Origin: Propionibacteriaceae bacterium
GTDB taxonomy: Bacteria; Actinomycetota; Actinomycetes; Propionibacteriales; Propionibacteriaceae
DNA length: 12,620 bases
Direction of reading: 5' to 3'
NCBI GenBank assembly: GCA_030544185.1
Contig: JAUNRO010000056.1
Span: 1-12,620, forward strand
The position numbers were made by a program, and so were the translations under genes. Positions 1 through 7,624 of this stretch are shown piece by piece. A model generated the notes under the pieces. That model saw only the letters and a list, made by a program, of their open reading frames with translations, did not search any database and was not told the origin of the DNA. Numbering within the stretch: the first letter of the stretch is position 1; each line of letters opens with the position of its first letter.

Positions 1-168
1 TTCTTCTTCACCAAACCGCTGATGGCCTTGCTGGTGCGGACCAAGTTCTTCGGTCAGGGCAGCAAGTTCTCCGGCCTGGATACCGAGCATCTCGGCGTAC
101 GCACGCTCTCCGGGCGCACCGCCCGGCGCGCGCCGCGCGTTCCCGTCACTGCAGGGAAGGAGGCGTGA
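1..168 (+). CDS. secD: Protein translocase subunit SecD, C-terminal end (partial)
   Basis: Frame 1 is open from the left edge to the TGA at 166-168 and gives the last 55 residues of a protein whose start lies outside the window. It begins FFFTKPLMALLVRTKFFG, which fits the end of the last transmembrane helix of SecD followed by its cytoplasmic tail; the remainder is Arg-rich and polar. The assignment rests mainly on context, because secF starts at the stop codon of this gene (TGATG, 1 nt overlap), and secD precedes secF in most bacteria. SecD works with SecF in the inner membrane, using the proton motive force to help pull preproteins through SecYEG. The pairing implies translational coupling with secF. 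None of the diagnostic SecD periplasmic region is visible here. Confidence 0.88.
   Translation, partial: FFFTKPLMALLVRTKFFGQGSKFSGLDTEHLGVRTLSGRTARRAPRVPVTAGKEA
157..163 (+). promoter_or_regulatory. Ribosome binding site of secF (AAGGAGG)
   Basis: AAGGAGG lies inside the last codons of secD and ends 4 nt before the ATG at 168. It also lies 1 nt before an in-frame GTG at 165, which is too close for that codon. The spacing therefore favours ATG 168 as the secF start. Confidence 0.7.
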
Positions 169-1391
169 TGGCCGACACCGAACTCTCCGGCGACCTCAGG
201 CCCGACGAGCCCGTCAACAAGGCCGCGTCGAAGAAGGGCATTGCGAACCGGCTGTATACCGGCGACATCTCCCTCGACATCGTGGGGATGCGCAAGCGCT
301 CCTATATTGCCTCCGGCGTCATCATCGCCATCGCGCTCGCGGCGCTGTTGATCCGCGGGCTGTCGCTCGGCATCGAGTTCTCCGGCGGCGCGGACTTCCA
401 GGCGCCCACGCAGGTGACCGCCCAGTCGGTCGACGAGATGCGTGCGGCCGTGCAGGACTCCGGGCTGCCGGAGCTGGGGGACACCGTCGTCACGACCATG
501 GGCGACAACACGATCCGGATCCAGACCCGGTCGCTGGACGCCCAGACCGAGGTCCCGGTGATGCGACAGGTCATCGCCGAACAGGTCGGTGCCGGCCCGG
601 ACGAGGTGGCATACAGCCTCATCGGTGCCTCCTGGGGCAAACAGATCACCCAGCAGGGTCTGATCGCGCTGGTGGTCTTCCTGATTTTGGTCATGCTGCT
701 GATCTGGGTCTATTTCCGCGACCTCAAGATGTCGGTCGCCGCCATCGTGGCGCTCCTGCACGACCTGGTCCTGGCCATCGGCATCTATGCCCTGATCGGG
801 TTCACTTTCACCCCGGCCACGCTCATCGGCATGCTGACGATTCTCGGCTATTCGCTCTATGACACCGTCGTCGTGTTCGACAAGGTGCGGGAGAACGTCG
901 CCGGCCTGGAGCAACAGCACAAGGTCACCTATGCGGAGGCGGCCAACAAGGCGGTGAACCAGGTCCTGATCCGCTCGATCAACACGACGATCATCGGTGT
1001 GCTGCCGGTCGCGGCGCTGCTCATCGCAGGCTGGTTCTATCTCGGCACCGGACCGCTGAAGGACCTTGGTCTGGTCCTGTTCGTGGGCATGGTGGCCGGC
1101 GCCTATTCCTCGGTCCTCATCGCGACCCCGCTGCTGGTCGATATGAAGAACCGTGAGCCGCGGATCCAGGCCCATACCGAGCGCGTGACCAGCGGCGGCG
1201 GCCGGGACCGGGCCACCCGGCGGACGGCGCAGGACACCGCCGAGCCCACCAACGCCGAGCTCGCCGAGCCCGCGAGCGCGCCGAGGATCACCACCGCCAG
1301 CGCGCGCCCGATCACGGCGGCTCAGCCCGACGAGCCGGCGCCCGAACGCCAGCAGCCTCGTCGCCAGACCCGGAGTGAGCGGAAGCGATAA
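168..1391 (+). CDS. secF: Protein translocase subunit SecF
   Basis: A 407-residue membrane protein, the partner of SecD in proton-driven late steps of Sec export. The first membrane helix is near residues 46-63 and is followed by the family motif FSGGADF (71-77). After an extracytoplasmic domain (about 80-160), five more hydrophobic stretches lie near 164-182, 188-210, 215-237, 272-292 and 298-322. The signature GYSLYDTVVVFDKVREN (228-244) is the classic SecF helix-4 region. From about residue 326 a polar tail of some 80 residues, rich in Arg, Ala, Gln and Pro, follows; tails like this are common in actinobacterial SecF and vary in sequence. ATG 168 is chosen over GTG 165 because of the Shine-Dalgarno spacing. 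apt starts 3 nt after the stop, so the genes are almost certainly co-transcribed. Confidence 0.96.
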   Translation: MADTELSGDLRPDEPVNKAASKKGIANRLYTGDISLDIVGMRKRSYIASGVIIAIALAALLIRGLSLGIEFSGGADFQAPTQVTAQSVDEMRAAVQDSGLPELGDTVVTTMGDNTIRIQTRSLDAQTEVPVMRQVIAEQVGAGPDEVAYSLIGASWGKQITQQGLIALVVFLILVMLLIWVYFRDLKMSVAAIVALLHDLVLAIGIYALIGFTFTPATLIGMLTILGYSLYDTVVVFDKVRENVAGLEQQHKVTYAEAANKAVNQVLIRSINTTIIGVLPVAALLIAGWFYLGTGPLKDLGLVLFVGMVAGAYSSVLIATPLLVDMKNREPRIQAHTERVTSGGGRDRATRRTAQDTAEPTNAELAEPASAPRITTASARPITAAQPDEPAPERQQPRRQTRSERKR

Positions 1392-1394
1392 GCC

Positions 1395-1946
1395 ATGTCG
1401 GTGACCGGTCCTGCGCTCCGCCACACCCTGTCCGGGTTGATCGCCGATGTGGCGGACTGGCCGACACCGGGTGTGGTGTTCAAAGACATCACTCCGCTGT
1501 TGGCCGATCCCGAGGCGCTGCGGCAGACGGTCGATGCGCTGGCGGCGATGGCCGACGGCCCGGTCGACATGGTCGTCGGGATGGAGGCTCGCGGCTTCAT
1601 CGTCGGTGCCCCGGTGGCGCTCGCGCTCGGTGCGGGCTTCGTTCCCGTGCGCAAGCCGGGCAAACTGCCGCGGCCGACGATCTCGGCGACGTTCGCTCTC
1701 GAATATGGCTCCGATGAGCTGATGCTCCACCGGGACGCGCTGGAGCCCGGCATGCGGGTGCTCATCGTCGACGATGTTCTGGCCACCGGTGGCACCGTGG
1801 AGGCCACCGCCATGCTGGTCAGCTCGCTGGGCGCCACGCTGGTCGGGGTGTCGGTGCTGCTCGAGCTGGCCTTCCTCGGCGGACGGGCGCGCCTCGAGAA
1901 GCAGGGGGTCGGCCCGATCGGCTCACTCGTCACCGTCGAGGCCTGA
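1395..1946 (+). CDS. apt: Adenine phosphoribosyltransferase
   Basis: A 183-residue cytosolic enzyme of purine salvage that converts adenine and PRPP to AMP and pyrophosphate. The PRPP-binding signature [13 protein letters not shown] is at residues 122-134. The family segment [10 protein letters not shown] (62-71) and the loop VRKPGKLP (85-92) also match Apt rather than other phosphoribosyltransferases. The N-terminal [16 protein letters not shown] (21-36) is typical of Apt, and the length is normal for the family (about 170-185). The ATG lies 3 nt after the secF stop with only a weak GGAAG upstream, so translation probably depends on ribosomes finishing secF. The position between secF and rel is the usual one in actinobacteria; here a channel gene separates it from rel. 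Confidence 0.96.
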   Translation: MSVTGPALRHTLSGLIADVADWPTPGVVFKDITPLLADPEALRQTVDALAAMADGPVDMVVGMEARGFIVGAPVALALGAGFVPVRKPGKLPRPTISATFALEYGSDELMLHRDALEPGMRVLIVDDVLATGGTVEATAMLVSSLGATLVGVSVLLELAFLGGRARLEKQGVGPIGSLVTVEA

Positions 1947-1947
1947 G

Positions 1948-3069
1948 ATGTCCGGCATTCTGCCCGATCCCGCGGGCATCACTCCCGGCCGGCGGAGCCT
2001 GGTGTCGATGCCGAACCGGGGCACGACCCCGGCCCGGGAGCTGATGATCCGCGGACTCATCGGGTTGAGCCTGTTGATGATCATCACCTTGGTGGTGTGG
2101 TTCGACCGCGCGTCCTATGCGGACAACATCAACCACGACGGAGTCGACTTCGTCGACGCGCTCTATTATGCGACGGTCACCATGACCACGACGGGCTATG
2201 GCGACATCACCCCCGTCAGCATGCACGCCCGGATCATCAACGCCCTGGTCATCACACCGCTGCGCATCATCTTCCTGGTCCTGTTGGTCGGCACGACCCT
2301 CGAGGTCCTGGCCACCGAGGGACGCCGGGCGCTCATCGACTCTCGCTGGAGGAAACGCATGCGGAATCACATCGTGATCGTGGGCTATGGCACCAAGGGC
2401 CGCACCGCGGTCTCCACCCTCGAACGCCACGGCCGCGACATCGCCAAGGTGGTCGTGATCGATGCCCGGCCGAGCGCGATCGGTGACGCCAACCTCGACG
2501 GGGTCGCGGCGATCGAGGGCGATGCCACCCGGCGCGAGATCCTCCGCCGCGCCGAGATCACCAAGGCGCGCGAGGTCATCATCACCCTCGACCGCGACGA
2601 TTCGACGATCCTGGTCACGCTCACCGCCCGCCAGCTCAACCCCAGGGCGCACATCGTCGTCGCCGTCCGCGAGGAGCAAAACGTCTCGCTGCTGCGCCAG
2701 TCCGGCGCCGACTCCGTGGTGACCTCCTCCGACATGGTCGGGCGGCTGCTCGGCATGTCCGCGGTCAGCCCCAACATCGGCACCATGCTCGAGGACCTCC
2801 TGACCTCCGGCGAGGGCCTGGAGATCAGCGAGCGCCAGGTCACCGCCGACGAGGTCGGGCGCAACCCCGCAGAGATCACCGCCGAACGCGTGATCGCGGT
2901 CGTCCGCAACAAGACCCTGCGCCGCTATTTCGATCCCACGGTCGCGAGCCTGGAGCTCGGCGACGAGCTCGTGGTGGTCCGCCGGAGCACCACCGTGGAC
3001 GGCCGGCCGGCCCGGGATCGGGAGATCCCCGTGCGCTACGAACGGGGAGCGGCGCTCGATGACGACTGA
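1948..3069 (+). CDS. Potassium channel family protein with RCK/TrkA domains
   Basis: A 373-residue two-TM channel of the MthK/Kch type. Two helices (about 38-52 and 95-121) flank a pore loop with the K+ selectivity filter TTGYGD (81-86). After a basic linker comes an RCK N domain starting at HIVIVGYGTKGRTAV (141-155), a Rossmann GxGxxG nucleotide-binding loop, with an acidic residue at the end of strand 2 (D172 in VVVIDARP). The C-terminal section, about 290-350, fits an RCK-C/TrkA-C regulatory domain. K+ passage gated by a cytosolic ligand is expected from the family; the ligand cannot be read from the sequence. The ATG lies one base after the apt stop. The frame stays open upstream into apt, but residues encoded there do not look like channel sequence, so 1948 is preferred. 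The gene sits between apt and rel, which are often adjacent in actinobacteria. Confidence 0.9.
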   Translation: MSGILPDPAGITPGRRSLVSMPNRGTTPARELMIRGLIGLSLLMIITLVVWFDRASYADNINHDGVDFVDALYYATVTMTTTGYGDITPVSMHARIINALVITPLRIIFLVLLVGTTLEVLATEGRRALIDSRWRKRMRNHIVIVGYGTKGRTAVSTLERHGRDIAKVVVIDARPSAIGDANLDGVAAIEGDATRREILRRAEITKAREVIITLDRDDSTILVTLTARQLNPRAHIVVAVREEQNVSLLRQSGADSVVTSSDMVGRLLGMSAVSPNIGTMLEDLLTSGEGLEISERQVTADEVGRNPAEITAERVIAVVRNKTLRRYFDPTVASLELGDELVVVRRSTTVDGRPARDREIPVRYERGAALDDD

Positions 3070-3165
3070 CCGCCTCCGCGGGCGTACGCCCGACCAACCC
3101 GAGCGGCACCCTGGCCTCCCCGTGAGACACCGCGGCCGGGGGGTTCCCGGATCGTGTGTCCTGAC

Positions 3166-3171
3166 TAGACT
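3166..3171 (+). promoter_or_regulatory. Putative -10 box of the rel promoter (TAGACT)
   Basis: TAGACT in the 129 bp gap between the channel gene and rel fits the actinobacterial TANNNT -10 pattern. It would place transcription start near 3178, about 20 nt before the rel ATG and just before the Shine-Dalgarno. No good -35 is visible 16-18 bp upstream. The same hexamer lies before the metallo-hydrolase gene at 6915-6920. Confidence 0.45.
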
Positions 3172-3186
3172 TGTCACTTGCCTGGG

Positions 3187-3195
3187 AGGAGGTGA
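3187..3195 (+). promoter_or_regulatory. Very strong ribosome binding site of rel (AGGAGGTGA)
   Basis: The nine bases AGGAGGTGA match the 16S anti-Shine-Dalgarno complement without mismatch. The GGAGG core ends 6 nt before ATG 3199. It fixes the rel start and is the best ribosome binding site in the window. Confidence 0.8.
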
Positions 3196-3198
3196 CGC

Positions 3199-5517
3199 AT
3201 GAGCGAGACACAGGATCTCAGCCCCGTCACGACCACCCTCGACGTGCCCGACCGCCTGTCGAGTGGCCCGGAACAGCCCCGGATGTCGATGCGCCACCGG
3301 TTGGCGCGCTTTGGCCGCAACTCGCAGGCGTCCGTCCTGGACCCCCTGTTCAAGGTGCTGCGCAGCAACCACCCGAAGGCCGATACGGCGGTCGTGGAGC
3401 GCGCCTACCGGACCGCCGAGCACTATCACCGGGGGCAGCTGCGCAAGAGTGGTGACCCCTACATCACCCATCCGCTGGCGGTGGCGACGATCCTGGCCGA
3501 GCTCGGCCTGACCGAGTCGACGCTGTGTGCGGCACTGCTGCACGACACGGTGGAGGACACGTCCTATACGATCCAGCAGCTCACCGCGGACTTCGGTGAC
3601 GAGGTCGCGCGGCTCGTCGACGGGGTGACGAAGCTCGACAAGGTCACCTATGGCGATTCCACGCAGGCCGAGACCATCCGCAAGATGGTCGTGGCGATGG
3701 CGCGCGACATCCGCGTCCTGGTGATCAAGCTCGCCGACCGGCTGCACAACATGCGAACGCTGCACTTCCTGCGCCCCGACAAGCAGACCCGCATCGCGAA
3801 CGAGACCATCGACATCTTCGCCCCACTGGCCCACCGCCTCGGCATGAACGCGGTCAAGTGGGAGCTGGAGGACCTGGCGTTCGCGGTGCTGCACCCCAAG
3901 ATCTATGCCGAGATCGTGCAGCTCGTCGCCGAGCGCGCGCCCCAGCGTGAGCAACTGCTGGCCCAGGTCACCGAACAGGTCAAGCTCGACCTCAAGGACG
4001 CCAAGCTCAAGGCGACCATCCACGGCCGGCCGAAGCACTACTACTCGATCTATCAGAAAATGGTCGTGCGTGGCCGCGACTTCGCCGACATCTACGACCT
4101 CGTCGGCCTGCGCATCCTGGTCGACACCCCCCGCGACTGCTATGCCGCGCTCGGTGTCATGCACGTTCGCTGGAACCCGCTGCCGGGGCGGTTCAAGGAC
4201 TACATCGCGGTCCCGAAGTTCAACATGTATCAATCGCTGCACACCACCGTGCTCGGTCCCTCGAGCAAACCCGTGGAGCTGCAGATCCGCACCCACGACA
4301 TGCATCGCCGGGCGGAATACGGTGTGGCGGCGCACTGGAAATACAAGGAGACCCCGGGGAAGTCCGCGGCCGACAAGGTGGTCAATCCGGACGGCTCGGA
4401 GCTCACCTGGGTGCGCTCGCTGACCGAGTGGCAGCGCGAGATGGCCGATCCCGGAGAGTTCCTCGAGGGCCTGCGCTATGAGATCAAGTCCGCCGAGGTC
4501 TATGTCTATACGCCGAAGGGTGAGGTGATCACCCTGCCGGGCGGCTCGACACCGGTCGATTTCGCCTATGCGATCCACACCGAGGTCGGGCAGCACTGCA
4601 TCGGCGCGCGGGTGAACGGGCGGCTGGTGCCGTTGGAGTCGACGCTGGTCAATGGCGATGTCGTGGACATCATGACCTCCAAGGCCGAGGGCGCGGGGCC
4701 GAGCCGGGACTGGCTGGAGTTCGTCGCGAGCCCGAAGGCGCGGAACAAGATCCGGCAATACTTCTCCCGCGAGCAGCGCGAGGCCAACGTCGACAGCGGC
4801 CGGGAGATGCTGGCCAAGCAGGTCCGCAAGGCCGGGCTGCCGATGCAGCGGATGGTCACGCTGGAGAACGTGACCGCCGTGGCGCATCATTTCCACCTGG
4901 CGGATGTGACGGCGTTGTACGCCGCGATCGGGCGCCACCAGGTCTCCGCGCAAGCTGCGGTCCAGCGGCTCATCCGGATCGCCGGTGGCAGTGATGAGGC
5001 CGCGGAGGAGGCCTCCGAGGGCCTGCCGATCGGCTCACCCCGGCGGCGCACCGGCCGCAGTGTCGGCAACGGCACCGGCGTGGCCGTGCACGGGGATACC
5101 GACATGTGGGTCAAGCTCGCCCGCTGCTGCACCCCGGTCCCCGGTGACGAGATCATGGGCTTCATCACCCGCGGCCAAGGCGTCTCGGTGCACCGCACCG
5201 ACTGCACCAACGCCGACAGCCTGCGCTCGGCCCCCGAGCGGCTGGTCGACGTGTCCTGGGCCCCGACCGCCGAGAGCTCGTTCCTCGTGGCCGTGCAGAT
5301 CGAGGGCCTCGACCGCACCGGGCTGCTGCACGACATCACCCGGGCCGTCTCCGAGCACCATGTGAGCATCATGTCGGCGACGATGACGACCAACAAGGAG
5401 CGGGTCTTCAAGACCCGGATGACGTTCGAGACCGCAGACCCCAAGCACCTGGAGTCGCTGCTCCAGGCGATCCGGCGCGGCCCGGGCATCTTCGACGTGT
5501 TCCGCGTCAAGCAATAG
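3199..5517 (+). CDS. rel: Bifunctional (p)ppGpp synthetase/hydrolase Rel
   Basis: A 772-residue RelA/SpoT homologue with all domains in order. The HD hydrolase domain (about 65-215) has ITHP (89-92), HDTVED (115-120) and [12 protein letters not shown] (177-188). The synthetase domain (about 255-375) has [16 protein letters not shown] (291-306) and [20 protein letters not shown] (331-350). A TGS domain spans about 433-495 ([16 protein letters not shown]). The conserved-cysteine region has [14 protein letters not shown] (642-655) and an HRTDC at 665-669, and an ACT domain occupies 694-772. The RFKD motif (331-334) is the RxKD form found in enzymes with both activities; synthetase-only RelA has an acidic ExDD form. 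The intact HD residues agree, so it should both make and degrade (p)ppGpp as the main stringent-response enzyme. It probably has its own promoter in the upstream gap. Confidence 0.97.
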   Translation: MSETQDLSPVTTTLDVPDRLSSGPEQPRMSMRHRLARFGRNSQASVLDPLFKVLRSNHPKADTAVVERAYRTAEHYHRGQLRKSGDPYITHPLAVATILAELGLTESTLCAALLHDTVEDTSYTIQQLTADFGDEVARLVDGVTKLDKVTYGDSTQAETIRKMVVAMARDIRVLVIKLADRLHNMRTLHFLRPDKQTRIANETIDIFAPLAHRLGMNAVKWELEDLAFAVLHPKIYAEIVQLVAERAPQREQLLAQVTEQVKLDLKDAKLKATIHGRPKHYYSIYQKMVVRGRDFADIYDLVGLRILVDTPRDCYAALGVMHVRWNPLPGRFKDYIAVPKFNMYQSLHTTVLGPSSKPVELQIRTHDMHRRAEYGVAAHWKYKETPGKSAADKVVNPDGSELTWVRSLTEWQREMADPGEFLEGLRYEIKSAEVYVYTPKGEVITLPGGSTPVDFAYAIHTEVGQHCIGARVNGRLVPLESTLVNGDVVDIMTSKAEGAGPSRDWLEFVASPKARNKIRQYFSREQREANVDSGREMLAKQVRKAGLPMQRMVTLENVTAVAHHFHLADVTALYAAIGRHQVSAQAAVQRLIRIAGGSDEAAEEASEGLPIGSPRRRTGRSVGNGTGVAVHGDTDMWVKLARCCTPVPGDEIMGFITRGQGVSVHRTDCTNADSLRSAPERLVDVSWAPTAESSFLVAVQIEGLDRTGLLHDITRAVSEHHVSIMSATMTTNKERVFKTRMTFETADPKHLESLLQAIRRGPGIFDVFRVKQ

Positions 5518-5543
5518 CTCGGTGCGGACCCGCTGTCAGCCGA

Positions 5544-6788
5544 TCAGCTGGTGAAGTCCTGGACGGCCCGCTCGGCCTGCTCGAGCCACGACTGATAGGT
5601 CGCGGCGGCATCGCGGTGTTCCTTGGCCTTCTTCGCATCCCCGCGGGCCTCGGCCTTGGCGGCCTTCTGCTCCAACTGGTCGATCTGGGCCTGGAGCTTG
5701 TTCGCCGTATCCGTCGCGCGCCGGCGCGCTTCGGGATTCGTGCGGCGCCATTGCTCGTCCTCGGCCTCGCGGATGGCGGCCTCCAGCGCCCGCACCCGGT
5801 TGTCGATCGGCCGGATGACATCGCGCGGCACCTTGCCGATCTCGGCGAACTTGTCGAGGAACGTGCGGAAGGCCTGTTTGGAGGCGTTCAGGTCCTTGAT
5901 CGGCAGGATCGTGCGCTCGGCCTCGTCGAGCAGGGCTTCCTTGGCCTGTTGGTTGCCCCGGAACTCGGCGTCCTGCTCGTTGAGAGCCGCGCTGCGGGCG
6001 GCGAAGAACTGGTCCTGCAGGCCCCGGAACGTCTGCCAGAGTTGCTCATCGACCTCGCGCGGGGCGGGGCCGGCGGCCTTCCACTGCTGCATCAGGTCGC
6101 GGAACGCGCCCGCGGTGGGGCCCCAGTCGGTGGAGCCGGCGAGGCCTTCGGCCTCGGCGATGATGCGCTCCTTGATCACCTTGGCCTGCCCGCGGCGCTC
6201 GGCCTGCTGGGCGAACTGGGCCTTGCGCCGGCGCGTATAGGTCGTCCGCGCACTCGAGAACCGGTGCCACAGGGCATCGTCGGTCTGGCGGTCGATGCGG
6301 GGCAGCGCCTTCCAGCTCTCCAGCAGCGACCGGAAGCGGTTGACCCCGCCGCGCCAGTCGTTGCCGGCGGCGAGGGCTTCGGCCTCGGCCACCATCTGCT
6401 CCTTGGTGGCGCGGGTCTGTTCGTTCTGCTGGGCGCGCTGGGCCTTGCGGACCTCCGCCTGTTCGGCGATCGCACCGGTGAGTGCATCGAGGCGGTCGGC
6501 CAGCCCCTGCAGATCGCCCACCGCGTTGGCCTCGAGAATCTGGGTCTTGTGGCTGTTCACGGCCTTGCGGGCCTCATCGGGTGACATGGTCCCGGCGCGC
6601 ACGCGCGAGGACAGGAGGTCGACTTCGACCTGCAGGTTTTCGAACCGGCGGACATAGAACGCCAAGGCCTCATCGGGGGTGGCGTCGGGCACCTGGCCGA
6701 CCGCTCGTTCACCCTCGTTGGTGCGGACATAGACCGTTCCGTCTTCGGCGACCCGACCGAAGCCGGCGGGACCTGCAGTGTCACTCAT
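5544..6788 (-). CDS. DUF349 domain-containing protein
   Basis: A 414-residue soluble, highly charged, mostly helical protein. Three related segments carry the DUF349 pattern of an acidic helix, DW, a WK and LW..F: about 129-195 (EAEALAAGNDW, LLESWK, DDALWHRF), 206-270 (EAEGLAGSTDW, LMQQWKAAG, DEQLWQTF) and a more divergent 283-345. The N-terminal 50 residues (GTVYVRTNEGERAVGQ) form a separate small region, and 350-400 looks like coiled coil. The molecular role of the family is not established as far as I know. The gene converges on rel with 26 bp between stops and no hairpin-plus-T-run there. It diverges from the metallo-hydrolase gene. ATG 6788 has no Shine-Dalgarno nearby, so its message may be leaderless. 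Confidence 0.9.
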   Translation of the reverse strand: MSDTAGPAGFGRVAEDGTVYVRTNEGERAVGQVPDATPDEALAFYVRRFENLQVEVDLLSSRVRAGTMSPDEARKAVNSHKTQILEANAVGDLQGLADRLDALTGAIAEQAEVRKAQRAQQNEQTRATKEQMVAEAEALAAGNDWRGGVNRFRSLLESWKALPRIDRQTDDALWHRFSSARTTYTRRRKAQFAQQAERRGQAKVIKERIIAEAEGLAGSTDWGPTAGAFRDLMQQWKAAGPAPREVDEQLWQTFRGLQDQFFAARSAALNEQDAEFRGNQQAKEALLDEAERTILPIKDLNASKQAFRTFLDKFAEIGKVPRDVIRPIDNRVRALEAAIREAEDEQWRRTNPEARRRATDTANKLQAQIDQLEQKAAKAEARGDAKKAKEHRDAAATYQSWLEQAERAVQDFTS

Positions 6789-6795
6789 GGCGACT

Positions 6796-6824
6796 ATCTT
6801 GCCTTATCGCCCCGGCTCTGTCGC
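6796..6824 (-). promoter_or_regulatory. Possible promoter of the DUF349 gene
   Basis: On the minus strand GCGACA (6824-6819) and CAAGAT (6801-6796) are 17 bp apart and resemble -35 and -10 boxes weakly (4 of 6 and 3 of 6). The -10 box ends 7 nt before the ATG, which would give a leaderless message and agrees with the lack of a Shine-Dalgarno. Weak evidence. Confidence 0.3.
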
Positions 6825-6914
6825 ACTCTGCGTGCCCGCTGCCCGGCCTGCGCAGCAGTGACGATGCCGCGTCCGGACGGGCCCGGGCGTCGGCCTCGGC
6901 GCGCCGGGGAGGGG

Positions 6915-6920
6915 TAGACT
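6915..6920 (+). promoter_or_regulatory. Putative -10 box (TAGACT) of a leaderless metallo-hydrolase message
   Basis: TAGACT ends 8 nt before GTG 6929, the distance expected if transcription starts at or within 1-2 nt of the start codon. There is no Shine-Dalgarno before the GTG and no clear -35. The identical hexamer precedes rel. This promoter would serve the downstream run of hydrolase, hisS, the YcxB-like gene and perhaps the DUF2283 gene. Confidence 0.5.
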
Positions 6921-6928
6921 CGCGCCCC

Positions 6929-7624
6929 GTGTTGATCGCCTCCTTTCCTGCCGGACCGCCGCAGACCAACTGTTACGTCGTCGCCCGCGAACCCGGGGCG
7001 GAGTGCGTGATCATCGACCCCGGGATCGGCGCCGCGGCACCGGTCGCGAAGATCGTCGAGGAGCAGGACCTGACCCCGGTCGCGGTGCTGCTGACCCACG
7101 GCCACATTGACCATGTCTTCGACGTCCACCAGCTCACCGAGCGCTACGGCATCCCGGCATATATCCATGACGACGACCGTCCCATGCTCTCGATCCGCTT
7201 CGACCGCCTCGGCATCCCCGGGTTCGGCGATCTCTGCCGCCAGCTCAGCGGCGGCGCTGATGGCCTGACCGAGCCTGCGGACGTGCGCTCGCTGCCCGGG
7301 GCCGGCACCCGGGCGTACGCCGGGATCGACTTCACCCACACGCACGCGCCCGGGCACACGCCGGGCTGCACGCTGCTGGAGATGCCGTATGCCGCGGCGG
7401 GTCCCGAGATCGACCGCGTCGTCTTCTCCGGTGACGTGCTCTTCGCCGGCAGCATCGGCCGCACGGACCTGCCGGGTGGCGATCACGCGCAGATGCTGCG
7501 TACGCTCCGCGACCTCGTCCTCGGGCTGCCTGACACGGCCGCGGTGCTCTCGGGCCACGGCGGGCAGACCACGATCGGGCGCGAGCGCGTCACCAACCCC
7601 TATCTGCAGGAGAACATGCTGTGA
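6929..7624 (+). CDS. Metallo-beta-lactamase-fold hydrolase (glyoxalase II-like)
   Basis: A 231-residue cytosolic protein with the complete metal-site set of the fold: THGHIDH (56-62, HxHxDH), H143 in APGHTPGC, D169 in FSGDVLFAGSIGRTDLPGG and H210 in LSGHGGQTTIG. The FSGDxLFxxxxGRTD pattern is typical of the hydroxyacylglutathione-hydrolase-like branch, which hydrolyses thioesters such as S-lactoyl derivatives. The true substrate here is unknown, and actinobacteria generally use mycothiol rather than glutathione. The start is GTG 6929 (VLIASFPAGPPQTNCYVV), with TTG 6932 as an alternative; GTG fits the promoter distance. Its stop overlaps the hisS start by 4 nt (GTGA), and a neighbouring MBL gene upstream of hisS is common in actinobacteria. 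Confidence 0.92.
   Translation: MLIASFPAGPPQTNCYVVAREPGAECVIIDPGIGAAAPVAKIVEEQDLTPVAVLLTHGHIDHVFDVHQLTERYGIPAYIHDDDRPMLSIRFDRLGIPGFGDLCRQLSGGADGLTEPADVRSLPGAGTRAYAGIDFTHTHAPGHTPGCTLLEMPYAAAGPEIDRVVFSGDVLFAGSIGRTDLPGGDHAQMLRTLRDLVLGLPDTAAVLSGHGGQTTIGRERVTNPYLQENML

Noticed and set aside
1930..4953. A 1007-codon open frame on the minus strand opposite the channel gene and rel
   Set aside because: It is antisense to two clearly conserved genes, is rich in Arg, Asp, His and Gly as expected for an antisense frame in GC-rich DNA, and has no recognisable domain.
5518..5543. A bidirectional terminator between rel and the DUF349 gene
   Set aside because: The 26 bp between the convergent stops show no inverted repeat long enough and no T or A run.
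5616..6584. A 322-codon plus-strand open frame opposite the DUF349 gene
   Set aside because: Its Leu/Gly/Arg-rich sequence is the antisense of the helical DUF349 repeats; the minus frame has clear repeated family motifs.
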